NCBI GenBank assembly: GCA_013396655.1
Contig: WBMV01000074.1
Location: 822,877 to 886,876, forward strand
Direction of reading: 5' to 3'
From: Campylorhamphus procurvoides
Lineage: Eukaryota; Chordata; Aves; Passeriformes; Dendrocolaptidae
Length of the DNA stretch: 64,000 bases
Under the pieces are notes generated by a model that saw only the letters and a list, made by a program, of their open reading frames with translations, ran no database searches and had not been told where the DNA came from. Of the stretch, positions 13,104-25,606 are shown piece by piece. A program made the translations under genes and the position numbers. Every line of letters starts with the position of its first letter. Position 1 is the first letter of the stretch.

Positions 13104-13840
13104 TCACAGAATTATAGAATATCCTGAATTGGAAGGGACACACAAGGATCATTGAGTCCAGCTCCTGGCCGTGCACAGGACCACCCCAAGAATCCCTCCA
13201 TGTGTCTGAGAGCACTGTTCAAGCATTTCTTGACTCTGTCAGTGCTGTGACCACTTTCCTGTGGAGCCTCTTCCAGTGCCCAACCACCTTCTGAGTGAAG
13301 AACCTTTTCCTAATATCCAACCTACACACCTCCTGACACATCTTTGTGGCATTCCCTTGGGTCCTGTCACTGGTCACCACAGAGAAGAGATCAGTGCCTG
13401 CCTCTCCCCTCATAAGGAAGTTGTAGACTGCAATGAGGTCTCCCCTCAGTCTCCTCTTCTCCAGGCTGAACAGACCAAGTGACCTTCTCAAGGCTTCTTT
13501 GGCTTCTCCTCAAGGCCCTTCACCATCTCTCTTGCCCTCCTTTGGACACTCTCCAATAGCTTAATGTCTTTCTTATACTGTGGTGCCAAACCTGCACACA
13601 ATATTCCCGGTGAGGCCACCCCAGTGCAGAGCAGAGTGGGACAATCCCCTCCCTTGATGGGCTGACGATGCTGTGCCTGATGCCCCCCAGGACACAGTTG
13701 GCCTTCCTGGCTGCCAGGGCACTGCTGACTCACATTCAGCTTGCCATCAGTCAGGACCCCCAGGGCCCCTTTCTGCAGGGCTGCTTTCCAGTCTCTTGTT
13801 CCCCAGTCTGTATATGCACCCAGGGTTGCCCTGGATTTCT
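13104..13840 (-). mobile_element. CR1 LINE fragment, 5-prime truncated
   Basis: The left edge is the element's 3-prime tail; read on minus it gives ATTCTATAATTCTGTGA, the CR1 octamer-like end. It is followed by the CR1 3-prime region, with characteristic words such as tggaagggac, gagtccagctcctggc and caggctgaacagacc. Minus-strand translation gives decayed pieces of the ORF2 reverse-transcriptase C-terminus (for example YKKDIKLLESVQRRAREMVK and [16 protein letters not shown]) in different frames. CR1 ORF2 encodes endonuclease and reverse transcriptase; only its far C-terminal part remains. The copy is dead. Confidence 0.9.
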
Positions 13841-15984
13841 GGTCACTGCAACAATTATCTTCCCTAGTGAGATTTTTGGTAGATGAAGCTTTTCCAGAAT
13901 ATCTGTGGGAAAATTGATTTAGGTCATCACATGATCAGCTGGAATTCAGGGCACAATGCCAGGCTGCACAGTCAATTCACTGTGGACACATGTCAGGAAA
14001 GGTTGTCATGTTCCTGTGACTAGGAGTGATGTCCAAACTTTCAGTTTCCATCTGCTTTTTAAAAATAAAATCCGTTCTTGCCCCAAAATATCTAGATTTG
14101 CCATGAGCTTCAAAGACTTGTTTAAGGTAGCCTGTGCTTTCCAAAATCTGTATCAGGTATTTGATAGGGCTGTTCCTATAGTGCAGAATAGAACTGTTAG
14201 TAAAGGAAATGACTTCATGAAAGTAGTTTAGACTCAGTGAGATGGTTTTACCAAATTTTTGAGAACAATGCACATTTGGTTTTCAGTGAGTCTTTTCTTA
14301 AATTGAATTCATTAAGTTATTAAATTTGTTCTGGCATAGAAAACGTATGGCAAAGAACAATTATTAACACAGGTGTCATAATTCTTAAAAGATGGGGTTA
14401 AAGGTATAGCTGTACAAATAACACACATTTCACTCTAGGCCCTTTAAAAAGAGATAACCCAAAATTTCTGCATTTGCTCCATAAAGCAAATAAGTGATTA
14501 CTCCCAGTCTGCCCTGAATGTGACAGAGCTCAAATAGTGTGGTTGAATGTGTTAGTAGCAGATGCAGAAGGAATCAGCGTGAATAGACTGGGAGGTTGAA
14601 GCTTTGCAAATGAGTGACCATTTGTGTAGCATCACAACAACAGCTCTGGGGGGTGGCTATGTGCTGCTTGACAGTGTTATCAGAGGAGGAGGGTCCCAAA
14701 CAGTTACATAGCATGGTGATGGCAGAAAATTAGCTATCAAGATGTCAATGTTTTGGGGTTTTTTTAAAACACAACCCAAATAGTAGTAGAAGGAGGCCTC
14801 TTAGCATAAAGCGGGACATTACAGGCAATAGCCATCTCGTGAGGTAAAAGTTAACTCTTCAAATATCAGCTACAAATGTAAAAATTCCATGATTCAAGAA
14901 AGAGTTTCAGAGTTTTATTTTAATGGTTATTGATAGAAAAGTATTTTGAACAGCGTACAGGTCAGTTTCTTTTAACCTACACAACCCTCATGTAAATATA
15001 TTCTTCTTTTCATCTTATTTGACTGTAGGACCACAGACACCAACAGCTTCTCCTTTTGACCAGTGTTATATTTTATTATCCTATGGTTTCAGGCAACATT
15101 CTGTCTTCTGTCATGCTTCCCATCATTGTGAGTTTTATTCAAAGTCTTTCCAGCAAATTTGCCTTTTAAAGAATTAAATCTGACAGTGTTGCAGTTTTTA
15201 TAGAGCATTGTTGGCTGATTTTTTTTTAATAGCAAAGATTCACAAACTTAGAGGGCAGAGTAATGGGAGAGAGTGAACAGTGTTCAAAGTGCAGCTCAAT
15301 TAAATTGGTTTTCTCTGCATGATACGGAAAATCTGTCTGATATTGTCTTCCAGATTTGCATCTGTAGATTAGTGCCAGTCAGATGATCTGACTACAGAAC
15401 CATGCCATGCAATGTAGGATACAAAGTCAATATGCATTTTGGAATTGCAGATCTTGCATTCTAGATAAGCATATCCCCAAGGCCTGACTGTGTGTGGAGA
15501 GAGCACATATCTACTTCATACAATATTTCCTCCAGTATTGCAAGGTTTTTTCTTTAGCAAATAGCCAGATAGAGGCAGAATTGAAAAAAGACACAGAAAA
15601 AGTTGGTACAGACCATACTCTAGCTGTAACTTAATGCCATTTTGTATGTCTTGACTGAGCTGATTCTGTTGTGTCCACCAGTGGAAAGGGAACACAGTCC
15701 AAAGCTGCTTGTATCAGTTCCATCAATCCAGCCTGCGAATGCATCATTTGTCTCCTATATTTACTGAATTCTTTCATCTATGTGTCAGCTCTGGAATTTC
15801 CACTGGGATTCACTAGCTGATGTTGATGATTACCATACCAAAACAGGAAAAAAATAACATTTTTTTTAATGGAGCAACTCCTTACAGTCTTAACTTAAAG
15901 ACTGGAAGTTTTTTTAGCAAGTATGTGATATAGCATAAGCCAACTTGAACATATCAAAGCTGGGAGCTCACTGAGTGGGGAAGC
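13841..15984. other. Non-coding stretch between two CR1 copies
   Basis: AT-rich DNA without supported exons. Open frames reach about 98 codons on both strands at 13956-14273, overlapping each other, which is not a coding pattern. Confidence 0.5.
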
Positions 15985-16418
15985 AGTTCTGGGAGAGTCT
16001 TGCTGGACAGCAGGCTGAAATTGAGCCAATACTAGTTAGTGGCAGCAGCACTTGCACTTTTAGGTGGGACTGTGGGAACCAGGCGGGCTCAGCCTGGGCA
16101 GCTGTTGGGTTTGGCTGCCCATCAAACAGCAGCCTCCAGTACCTGTGGGAAGGGTATCAAGAAGGTGGAGCTGGGCTCTTCACCGTGTTGGAAGGGCAAC
16201 AGACAACAGGCCTAAGCTGAAAGGAAGGAAAAGCAACTTCCCTGCAAAAGCAATCGGGCAGTGGAGCTGGTTGGTTGGTGAAAGGGTGCAGGCTCCGTCC
16301 TTGGAGGCTTTCAAAAAACAAGTGGATATGCCTTCAGCAGCCTGGCCTGACTTCATGGCTGACCCTCCTTCAAGCAGGGAATTGATTTGATTAGAAAACT
16401 TCTAAAGTTCATAATTAT
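15985..16418 (+). mobile_element. CR1 LINE 3-prime fragment, old and diverged
   Basis: Plus-strand words match the CR1 3-prime region in the expected order: a tail end of ORF2 (ctggacagcaggctgaa...ttgagcca), ggtggagctgggctcttcac, ccttggaggctttcaaaa, and a 3-prime end resembling gcaggg-attgattt-gat. The octamer tail is missing or has decayed. Divergence is higher than in the 13 and 58 kb copies, suggesting an older insertion. Confidence 0.7.
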
Positions 16419-18866
16419 GGTGCCACTCAGATGTTATTGTACAAAAATATTGAGTAAGTTTTCACTCAGGTTTATTCAGATTTATCTGGGTGTCGGCTCA
16501 TCTGCATTTAAGAGATTGGGATACTGGCCTAGGGGATGAACAAAGGCAATAGATTGTCCCTGTATTCAAACCTAGTGTTTGTGCATTTCTGAAAAACAAC
16601 CAAGATAAAATATGGAAATCATAACATTTAACATATGATTGAGAATTAAATAAGACTTCAGTTCCACCAGAATGTGCTTGGTGGCAGTATTATGCATTCC
16701 GTGTGTGCATTTTGAATATTTTTCTTTTAAATAAGCTTCCTGAAATTTTATTTAATGAAGCCAAGTGGCACACATTTTTGGCTGTAATATGTATATTCTT
16801 TTAAAACTTTCTGCCAAAAGATTGTATAGTGTTTTTTTGTTTTAGAAAGATAATTCATGCTCGGTTTCAAATGAAATATAGCATCCTAGGAAAAATTTAT
16901 TTCTGATAACCCCCCCTCCCCAACTTGGCCCAGTGACACTGAAGTTAAAAAGGGAGTGAAACAGAACTTGAATAACAATGTTCATGTTTTCTAATCCATC
17001 TCTATCACACAGGTCTTATGCCTTATCTCACAGATATTGCTAACTTTGTAACTACTCAATTAATCAGTTTTGAAAGAATATGCGATTTTGCTGTCTTACT
17101 TACAGCATTAATAAATTCTTTCCCCTTCTGCACACACACACAAAAATGCCATATAGAGACAGAATTATTTGTCTTCATTAATGTTAAAACTGCTATTATA
17201 ATGAGAAAATCACTTAGCTATAGGAATTTAATCCCAAACATCATAACTATTTTTTCTTCAGGACTGGGGGGAAAGTAGTTTTATTGCATATTTACTCATT
17301 GGCAAAATGATTTCCAAAGTCTAGCAACTGAGATTTTTTATTTTTTGTTCAAACTCAAAATTGGCATAAACTCTTCTGGAGATGGACACGTGGAAACTTT
17401 GCCGGAGAACACCTCAAACACACCTTGTAGCAACAACTCTAATTGTCTTCAAATTGCATCAAATTTTAGTGTTGGGGGTGACACGGTGTTATTTATCCTA
17501 ATTCCTGACGATGCTGTGTGAAGGAAGCCAGCCACTTGCTGCTCTCCGTTGTACCATGGCAAAACAGGAGCATGAGAAGAGATGTGATTGGTAACGCTCA
17601 CAGAGATTTCGGTGGAGTTGCTTTTCAATCCTTCATTCTATTTCAGTCTTCTCACTTTGCTGCAATAGATCAGAGCATGGCCTATGGAGCCTTTAGCAAA
17701 GAACCTGTCAGCTCAATGCCATTTGAGAGTCTTTCTTTGACTCCATTATTTTGATTATATATATTCCTCATCTCTGATCCCCCTTTGGCCTAGATATTAA
17801 GAGGAGCTTTTCTAAAGATAACAATATTGCATGTGATTGATCAGAGAATTTTTCTTGTACGCAGACGAGTTATAGTAGTGTCAGGGGGGCAAGGCATCTG
17901 TAATTGTCTTTGTAATAGCACTGCACTCTGACTGCCAGAGAAGAGAGAGCAGTGTATCCAGTACAGATCCTATGTTCTCCTATGGGAGATGTGTAGATGA
18001 TGCTGTTCTAACAAGGTCATTCTTTTGCACTAGAATACTTTAGATTCTTTATCAAGCTGCTTATAGTTCTATTTCCATGGCAGAACTCAGTGCTATAAAT
18101 TTTTTAAAGCATAGAGAAGTTGACATTGTTTTATATCTGTGAGTACTCTGTTCAGGCTTGTTTATTTTACAAAAGTATAAGAACTCTTCTAGATAGGATC
18201 TGTCATTCATGGACTTGCAGCAGGAAAAGGCAGGCTGAACTACTGAAGCTTTAACTCTCAGCATAGCATTTTATGTGAAAGCCTTTCTACTCCATCCAGA
18301 TGCAAAGGCCATTCATATCTTAAAGCATTTATTTCTATTTATGTTGGACTGGATGGAGTGTTTAAGTGTTACTTTTTCTCAAACAGTTCAATGTTTGTAT
18401 GTTACTGTTAACATTTGAATAAGCACTAAGCCAAAACTGTTTTGTCCCACAGACATCAGATGAAGTTAATGTGAATTAAAAATCTTTTTATTTGTATATT
18501 TTTTGTTGGGGTTTTGTGTGTTGTGTTTGTTCTGTTTTTCTGTATTAATGGAATTGACTCTCTCTAGCTCCATTAGGTTTCTTAGCAACAATTCTAGAGT
18601 AATTCTTCCCAGAAATCTTCCGAAATGAGCTGGGCACACAAGGCTGACTGTAGAAGGAGGTAGAGTGTTTGGCAAGACTTTGCTAATGATTTGGAACTAT
18701 CAGCTGGTTTTCGCCATAATTTTTCTTTAAGAACTTTTTTTATTAAATTACGCACATAGACATAAATTACGTGTTTGCTTAGTATTATGGAAGCAGGAAA
18801 ATCATGACATAGTCATGTGCTGAGCTGTTCTGCTATTTGCGTTTCAGAAGATAAGGTGCATTTCTG
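16419..18866. other. Non-coding stretch
   Basis: AT-rich sequence without repeats or exons that could be supported. Open frames are at most about 86 codons and lack splice sites that fit neighbours. Confidence 0.5.
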
Positions 18867-19765
18867 GAAAAATACTGTTTGGAAAAGACCTCTAGGATCA
18901 TCAAGTCCAACTGTTACTCCAGCACTGACAAGTCCACCACTAAATTGTGTTCCTGACTGTCTCATCTGCACATCTTTTAAATACCTTCATGGCTGGCAAC
19001 TCAACCACTTCCATGGGCAGAATGTTCTAGGGCTTGACTACCCTTTTCATGAAGAATTTTTTTCTAACATCCAATCTAAACCTCTCCCAGCACAATTTAA
19101 GGCCATTTCCCCTTGTCCTGTCACTAGTTACCTGGGAGAATAGGCTGACCTCACCTACCTACAGCCTCCTCTCAGGTAGTTGTAGAAAGCAACAAGGTCT
19201 CCCTTGAGCCTCCTTTTCCCCAGGCTGAATAACCCCAGCTCCATCAGCCACTCCTCATAGGACTTGTGTTCCAGACTCTTCACCAGCTTTGTTGCCCTTC
19301 TCTGGACACTCCCCAGCACCTCAATTTCTTTCTTGTAATGTAGAGAGAGGCTGGGAACTGGACATAGGATTTGAGGTGCCTCGCCAGTGCCAATCACAGA
19401 GGCACAATCACTTCCCTGGTCCTGCTGGCCATGCTATTCCTGACACAAGCCCAGATGCCACTGGCCTTCTTGGCCGCCTGGGCACACTGCTGGCTCATGT
19501 TCACCTGGCTGTCAACCACCACCCCCAGGTCCTTTTCCATCAGGGAGCTTTCCAGCCACTCTTCCCCCAGCCTGTAGCATTGCCTGGGGTTGTTGTGACC
19601 CAAGTGCAGGACCCAACACTTGGCCTTATTGAATCTCATACCACTGGCCTTGGCCCATTGATCCAGCCTGTCCAGATCCCTTTGCAGAGCCTTCCTGCCT
19701 TCCAGCAGATCTACACTCCCAGCCAACTCAGTCTTGTCTGTGAAATGACTGAAGGTACGCTCAGA
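18867..19765 (-). mobile_element. CR1 LINE fragment with reverse-transcriptase remnant
   Basis: The 3-prime part starts at the left with ttggaaaagacctctaggatcatcaagtcc, lacking the terminal octamers. On minus it encodes recognisable CR1 ORF2 C-terminus in two pieces: 19394-19726 ([55 protein letters not shown]) and 19155-19397 ([40 protein letters not shown]). The two pieces lie in different frames, so a frameshift separates them. The 5-prime end is truncated close to 19760. Not capable of movement. Confidence 0.9.
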
Positions 19766-20031
19766 TATATTTTGAAATCGCAGTCAGGTTGTCTGAAGCA
19801 AATGAAAATTTTAGTTTTTCTATAATCATGGTAAAGAAAAGAAATTAAATTGGGATGAAATTGCAGGCAACTGAAAGGCTAGATAATGCATTTATTTTTA
19901 TCTTTTTTAAGGGAGTTTAGGTTTTGCACAATTTGCTTAAGGTTGTTTTAAAACTCCTTACCATTTTTTTGTCTTACGCTGTCTATTCCAATTTTTATCC
20001 TCATACTCATTTCCTCTGTCCAGCAAAAAAC

Positions 20032-20037
20032 TTTATT
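20032..20037 (-). promoter_or_regulatory. Candidate poly(A) signal AATAAA
   Basis: TTTATT on plus is AATAAA on minus. It lies about 75 bases beyond the stop codon of the candidate terminal exon at 20112-20287, a typical position for a cleavage signal. Confidence 0.35.
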
Positions 20038-20111
20038 TTTTCATCCCTCTATACTGCAAGTGGTGAAGTAGTACAGTAACAGCAATCACCGCTGTGTGGT
20101 AACAACAAAAA

Positions 20112-20287
20112 CTATTTTATTTTTTTTTTCATGGTGTTCAGTTCATGAGGACCAGTTTCCATCAGGCCTTTCCAAGCCGTGTCTCTGTAGGCTGACTTTA
20201 TGATTACGGAGGAGCAAATTTCAGGGTGAAGTTCATGAGAACTAGAGAAGAAATGGACTTGATCAAAGCTTCTGACTATGGAATAAC
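20112..20287 (-). CDS. Candidate terminal exon, unknown product
   Basis: A strong minus-strand acceptor (ggctctgtcatctctctctgtag) opens 176 bases ending in TAG. Entering with two bases, the frame reads YSIVRSFDQVHFFSSSHELH, PEICSSVIIKSAYRDTAWKG and LMETGPHELNTMKKKIK before the stop. The other two frames stop within about 10 codons. No internal donor is visible and a poly(A) signal follows at once, so a last exon fits. Its entry phase matches exons that leave after one base (the 44.6 kb or tentative 25.6 kb exons), so it could be an alternative end of the gene upstream. It could also be the end of a separate gene. Confidence 0.35.
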
Positions 20288-20687
20288 CTACAGAGAGAGA
20301 TGACAGAGCCAATGTCAGATAATACTCCAGAAATTTGCTGATCCTGTTATTTTTTTTTCTTAACCTTTTTTTAGAGTTCCCAGCTTTCCAAAATAATACC
20401 TTGAGGATTCAAATATGGCTGTACTTCAGAGATGTCTTATTAGTATTAATTTATTTTTTAATTAGAGAGCACCTTTTGTTCTTTTTTTTTTGTTATGGGG
20501 GGATTTTTTGTAAATAAGATCTCTACAATGGGTTTGTTGCTGAAGTTGCTAAATATTTTGTAAACTTTGTCAACAAATTTATGGACCTCTCACATAAAAA
20601 AAACCCAGCAAACTAGTAAAAGGGCAAATTTTGGAGAAGCACTGTGCAGTACCAATATTTTCTCTCAAGGGTAACTAATCCAGGAAA

Positions 20688-20735
20688 AATTCACAGAATC
20701 ACAGTATATTCCTGTATAATATTTAGGTTAAGTAG
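20688..20735 (-). mobile_element. Possible CR1 3-prime tip
   Basis: The string tcacagaatcacagtatat followed by tttaggtta resembles the inverted CR1 tail and first bases. It is too short and diverged to be certain. Confidence 0.3.
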
Positions 20736-20737
20736 AA

Positions 20738-21640
20738 ATTCTGTGAAAACCTCTTAACATTAATATATCTATGTAGTGTTTCCTGTCAGTCAGAAGTTCT
20801 CATGTGCAAATCTGAGCTCCTTTAGCATTTTTTTTCCAGACTTGTGAGAATAAGGAAATAGGAGGGTCCTCAAGAGATTTCCCCCCACCCCTCTCACCCC
20901 TGCCCCGGTTTGACTGAATTTAGGATCTTTAGGAAAGGGAACAGTGTATTCCAAGCATGACTGTCTGGTGGAGGAACTTCCAGCATATGTATTAATTTAT
21001 TTACTTAAAAATGCGAGTTGGGAACCAGTCATAGTCTGTAGATTGGTTAGTCAGTAAAATGGGAATGCAGTTATATTTAAATCTGTCATTTTAAGATATA
21101 TGCACTATGCACACTGGCTGCAGAAGGAGAATCCAGGGCGTTTCCTGAACATAAACATTTAACTTTCTTAATGCTCCCAAATAATGCTTAATGTCATAAT
21201 ATTTTCCACATTCCTAAAGACAATTGAGAATAAATTACACTATATATGAGGAAAGAATCTGTGACCTCTTTATAAGAACAAACATAAGGCTTTGAGTGTT
21301 GTTTCCTTAAAATTATTTGATTTAATATTGGGGGGTGGGTGTTTATATATGCATATGCATATGTGGCTGTGCTATACTGGGTTGATGCAGAATGGCTTAA
21401 TAGTAAGTTACTAGAGAGGTTGCTTATAGCTCATAATTTACCTCCCCAAGCACTAAACACCCCACTGTTCTTTAGGTGGAGCATTTGAATTTTTGCTCAA
21501 CAACTTCCAATGAAAGTGGCACTGGCTGATATGTTTGCACAATAGTGAAATAGTCCAGTGCATTCCTGTTGATTCATTGTCATTCAGTTGCTGCTTAACA
21601 GCACAGGTTGAATAAAATAAAAGCACGGGTTATGGATATT
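20738..21640. other. Non-coding stretch beyond the gene's 3-prime end
   Basis: AT-rich sequence with no exon, including a short alternating TATATGCATATGCATATG tract near 21344-21362. It lies downstream of the poly(A) signal of the minus-strand gene. Confidence 0.45.
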
Positions 21641-21657
21641 CAGAGAAAGAAAATTAG

Positions 21658-21663
21658 TTTATT
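21658..21663 (-). promoter_or_regulatory. Candidate poly(A) signal AATAAA
   Basis: TTTATT on plus is AATAAA on minus. It is the first clear signal after the stop at 22080, giving a 3-prime untranslated region of about 420 bases. Confidence 0.45.
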
Positions 21664-22079
21664 TAAACTAAAAAAAGATTTTCTGGATTTTACTATCTGA
21701 ATATTTGGGGTACCACCTTCTGTCTCTTCACATTTGTTTGTTCACATAACACACAGGACTTTTAAAGCATGACTGTTTCTGTAAAAAAGTGTCTTTCTAC
21801 ATATGCAAATATTCATATTCTTCACATAGCTGACAAGGGCCCACTTCAGGCACCCAGCTTCTAAAAATATGATTCTGTAATAGCAGAGGGTTCAGAATAC
21901 ATCAAGAAGAACATTCAGACATCTGTGAATTCTTTTCCTGTGTAGGAGAGCTTGGGTGGTTTGGTTGAGAGAGGGGGAACACTAAAAGCCTTCAGAAGTA
22001 TGTAGAAGTGCATTGCAAAGACGAAGAGGCAAACAAATCAAAAGTTAATATTTGGATTAACAAAAAGCAGAGTTTGTTG

Positions 22080-22275
22080 TCAAATAATTTTTTTATTTGC
22101 AGAAGGATCTTGACTAGTCTGTTTATGTTGGAACATTTGTACAGTCAGCTTTGAAGACTTCTGTGTTGCACTGGGAGTTATCCAGACAGTGTGAGAATCA
22201 GTATCAGACAATTTAAATGACTTTGAGGAGTATGTACTTAGGGCCATTGGGATTAGGAAAATTTTGCGTGCAGGT
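22080..22275 (-). CDS. Last coding exon of an unrecognised multi-exon gene
   Basis: The acceptor (ttccactttctag) is preceded by a T-rich tract on minus. The exon enters with one base (A) that completes an AGA codon from the previous exon, then reads PARKIFLIPMALSTYSSKSF, KLSDTDSHTVWITPSATQKS and SKLTVQMFQHKQTSQDPSAN, ending KKII and TGA at 22080-22082. It is rich in Ser, Thr, Gln and Lys and probably disordered. Both the 27.4 kb exon and the 24.1 kb exon end with AG in the phase needed to join it. I do not recognise the protein family. Confidence 0.6.
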
Positions 22276-24083
22276 CTAGAAAGTGGAATAAAAAAAAATA
22301 CATTAAAAGTTAAATAATTTTGAATGAAAGTCTGTTCAGGGATCAATTCTGAACTAAAAGGATCTAAGTTCTTCCTATGAACTGTCCAGCCACACTCAGT
22401 ATTTATTTTTCCTTCTTAATCATTCATTATTACTGTTTCCATGTTTCCCCATCCATTCAATCCTTATGTTTCAGATTATTTCCTCTTGAATTAATTTTGT
22501 TTAAAAAAACATGGTTATTTTCTTCTGTCTCCATGTCTTTTTACTTCTATATGTTTCCATGTTTCCAGTTGCCCCTTGTTTTCAGTTTATGCCCTTTGCT
22601 GGTAGAGCTGTTAATAAAGAGTAATGTGATTCTTGGAAAAAGAAAATGTGCTGAAGATCTTTCCAAATTATATTTTAAGATATTTCAGAAACATTGGCCC
22701 ACTTAACACTATCGTTCAGCATCACACAAATTAGATAAATCTCATAAAACTAAGAAGCAAAAAAAAAATTTTTTTACAATTTCTAAATGAAATTTCTGGA
22801 TGAGAGGGGTGCTGCAAAACTAGGCTTTTCACATATGACATTACTTCTCTAGTTGTAAGGCATACGGGTGTAAAATAGGAAATTAGGACCAGTATCAGAA
22901 GATAGCAAACAATTACAAAAATATTGTTTATATTTACTGTATTTGTTTCTGAATCATCATTCAATACTCTCTTATTTTGCAGAATAAAGTGTAAAGACAG
23001 TTAAATAACCAATTAAGAATCATTCAGAAGAGAGATTGGGCTGCACTTGTGTTGTAGTGGAGCAATGCTATTCTATACTGCAAGGGCTCAGAAGAGTCAA
23101 TAATGGACTAAAAAAACCATGCAGGCCATCCAGAGCGGGTTGTATATGAGGCTTTGTGAGACTAAACCTGTTCCACAGTACCCAGAAAGTCCCTCTGCAA
23201 ATGGAATAAGGGCCAAAGAGAGAACATTTTGTCCTGTTGGCTTTTCAGGGCCACCAACAGGCAAAGTACAAATCTAGCATATTACTTATTACATGGTTGA
23301 CCATGTGATTGAGACTGTAACTGAAAAAAGCAGTTTTAGATAGTTTAAAAGGCTAGGAGGGCAGTTATTTCCTTAACAATTCTTAGAGAATTTTTCATAC
23401 AAAACACAAAGAGGAATAAGCCATCATATAGAAATTGAAGCAATGCTAAATCTAGTATACATAGTTAAGAGAGAACTGAATAAATATTAGGAAAAGGGCT
23501 GGTAACTCCAAGAGTCTGTCCATCTGTTTGTTTGGGGGTCTTTTTCTGTCTTTAACTTCCTTCCTCCTTGTCTCTCTTCCCCCCTGCCATTTTGTCATTT
23601 TCTCTCTCACATGCATCACAGAAGTACCTTGTGCTGAGAACACAACCAAAATGTTACACTTGTAATTGTTCTCAGTGGAGTAAAATCTGAACGAACTTCC
23701 TAAAATGTCTGAAATAATGGTTAAGTGAGGGGAAGGAGGGAAAGAAACATCTCTTTAAAGAGCACTGTGGAGATATGGGCCAGATCTGGTCTTACATGGC
23801 CAGGTGTACAACAGGGCTGTAACTGCTGCAGGGAATTCCCAAATATTTTACTGGATTACCTGTTTAGTCTGTCAAAGAGCAGAGCATCCGGCATCAGGGA
23901 ACACTCTGGCTCTTCTTGTTTTTCCATGAACTCAATGCTTGCATATCAATCTGATTATTTTTTCCCCCAACTATTTTCAAGATATAAATTAGACCATGAG
24001 ATGTGTTTTGCCATTCTTGTTTTTAATTAATCTCAAATACAGCTATTGCAATATAGCTGTCGTCTTGCAGCTTGTGCTCCTAC
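22276..24083. other. Probable intron
   Basis: Lies between two candidate exons of the minus-strand gene. AT-rich; an A/T homopolymer pair occurs near 22759-22777. No repeat family recognised. Confidence 0.4.
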
Positions 24084-24312
24084 CTTCCTGATACATTTTT
24101 CCATGATGTGCATAGTCCATTTTTAAGCTCTTTCTCAAAATTCAAGCTCTGTTTGCTTCTGCAAGAGACTTGAGTCTTCCGCTGTAATGCTACTGGTTGT
24201 ATGGTCTCCCTTACGTAAAAAGAAACGCTGTTAGAAACCAATTCAATGTTGTAACTGGGCAGAACCTTGTCAGTTTTCTCCAGAGAGCTTCTAGCACATA
24301 ATGCATGTATTT
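24084..24312 (-). CDS. Penultimate coding exon candidate, unknown gene
   Basis: Acceptor accaaactctgtttcag and donor GGAAG with gtagga flank 229 bases. With two-base entry and two-base exit, the frame reads IHALCARSSLEKTDKVLPSY, NIELVSNSVSFYVRETIQPV, ALQRKTQVSCRSKQSLNFEK and ELKNGLCTSWKNVSG, then AG. The exit completes AGA with the last exon. Entry needs an upstream exon leaving after one base, which the tentative 25.6 kb micro-exon supplies. A second AG at 24291 would instead let it join the 27.4 kb exon directly. The long open frame and mixed polar composition favour real coding. Confidence 0.5.
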
Positions 24313-25586
24313 CTGAAACAGAGTTTGGTTTTCCCAAATGCTTTTAGCTTTTCTTATTACTGCCAGTGCCACCCAAAAATTGGAACAGAACTATGCCCTA
24401 TGACTCCTGTTTGGAAGAGACAATGAAAAGCAGTCATCATTTCCTTGTAGCAGTCATGATTTTATGGACCACTACTATAGCCCCTTTCAGCTGTCTTTTT
24501 TTTCTACATAATAATCTGTGGGCTTCACCCAATCTCCACTGCTCTCTGAGTGAAATGTCCTGGGCTGTTAACCAAAGTGCAGGCTACCTCATTGCATCTG
24601 TAACTGCAGGCTTGTGAAATGGCTTGTGACGTGTACTCTGACTTCAACCTGAAGTTTATATTTGTGCAGAGTGATGTGTATAGAGGCCTGATTAAGGTAG
24701 GGAACTTGCAGACAAAATAAACAATGAGTCAATTAATTCATCCAGATATAATTTTGTGTGATACTGAAAAGCCTTGTAGGGGAAAAAACTCAGTGCAGGA
24801 CAGTCATTCCTGGCCATCAGGCAGTCAAAAGAATTAGTACACTGGAAAGTTTATTATAAAAACAAGCATACACAAAAATATACACATGCAAGCATTTAGT
24901 GTAAAAAAAGCCCTGTCCAGAATCTTGAAATGTGTTTATGGAATCATTACAGTAATGGAAATGTCACTGAAAATATAGTCAAACCAGTGAGCATTTAGAA
25001 GAGAGAAAATTACTTGAACTTCTGTAAATTTGGGATATTTGCAGATCTATCCCAGCTGTAGCTCAGTTACACCTAGATATGGATGCACACTGCTAAGCCT
25101 GAACCACAAAACTGAGCATGTAAAAGAATTATTTTTATGGGCAATGTAGGATTTTTAGTGAGGGGAATGATTTAATATTATGGCCCAGTTACAAAATAAA
25201 TAGTGCTTTACACTTCTCTGAGTGCACCCTGGCTTCTCCCTGAGCCCTGCTCTGGACAGAGCCGTATGTTCCAGTTGCTGGGGAACTGGCAATAACAGGC
25301 CAGCCTTTGCCTGCTTCTTACCCAGCTGTATTGGCTTGTTCAGTTTGGCACCACAAAGCCCCTTCACTGTGGGAGGATGTAGGCCTGTAACTAGGAAACC
25401 ACCTCGGGGGACTTGGAAATGTTTGTTGTTTTATCCTTTTGACATGTGCAGGAAAAATGGTGGAAGGAGTAAGATGCTCATATGCCTGTGTCTGTCTTGT
25501 ATCTTCATCTTTCCTTGCCTGCTCTGAAATCCCTTTCACATCAGAGATGATGTCTGTTTAAACCCCTGAAAGCCTGATTCCCTCAC

Positions 25587-25606
25587 CTACACTGAGGTGT
25601 AATTTC
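25587..25606 (-). CDS. Tentative 20-base micro-exon
   Basis: On minus, acceptor gttgtgtttgggctag and donor GTAG with gtgagg enclose 20 bases. Entering with one base and leaving with one, they read KLHLSV. This is the phase needed to bridge the 27.4 kb and 24.1 kb exons. It is so short that chance is a serious alternative. Confidence 0.25.

Noticed and set aside
13668..13886. Plus-strand open frames over the 13 kb CR1 copy
   Set aside because: Antisense shadow of the CR1 element.
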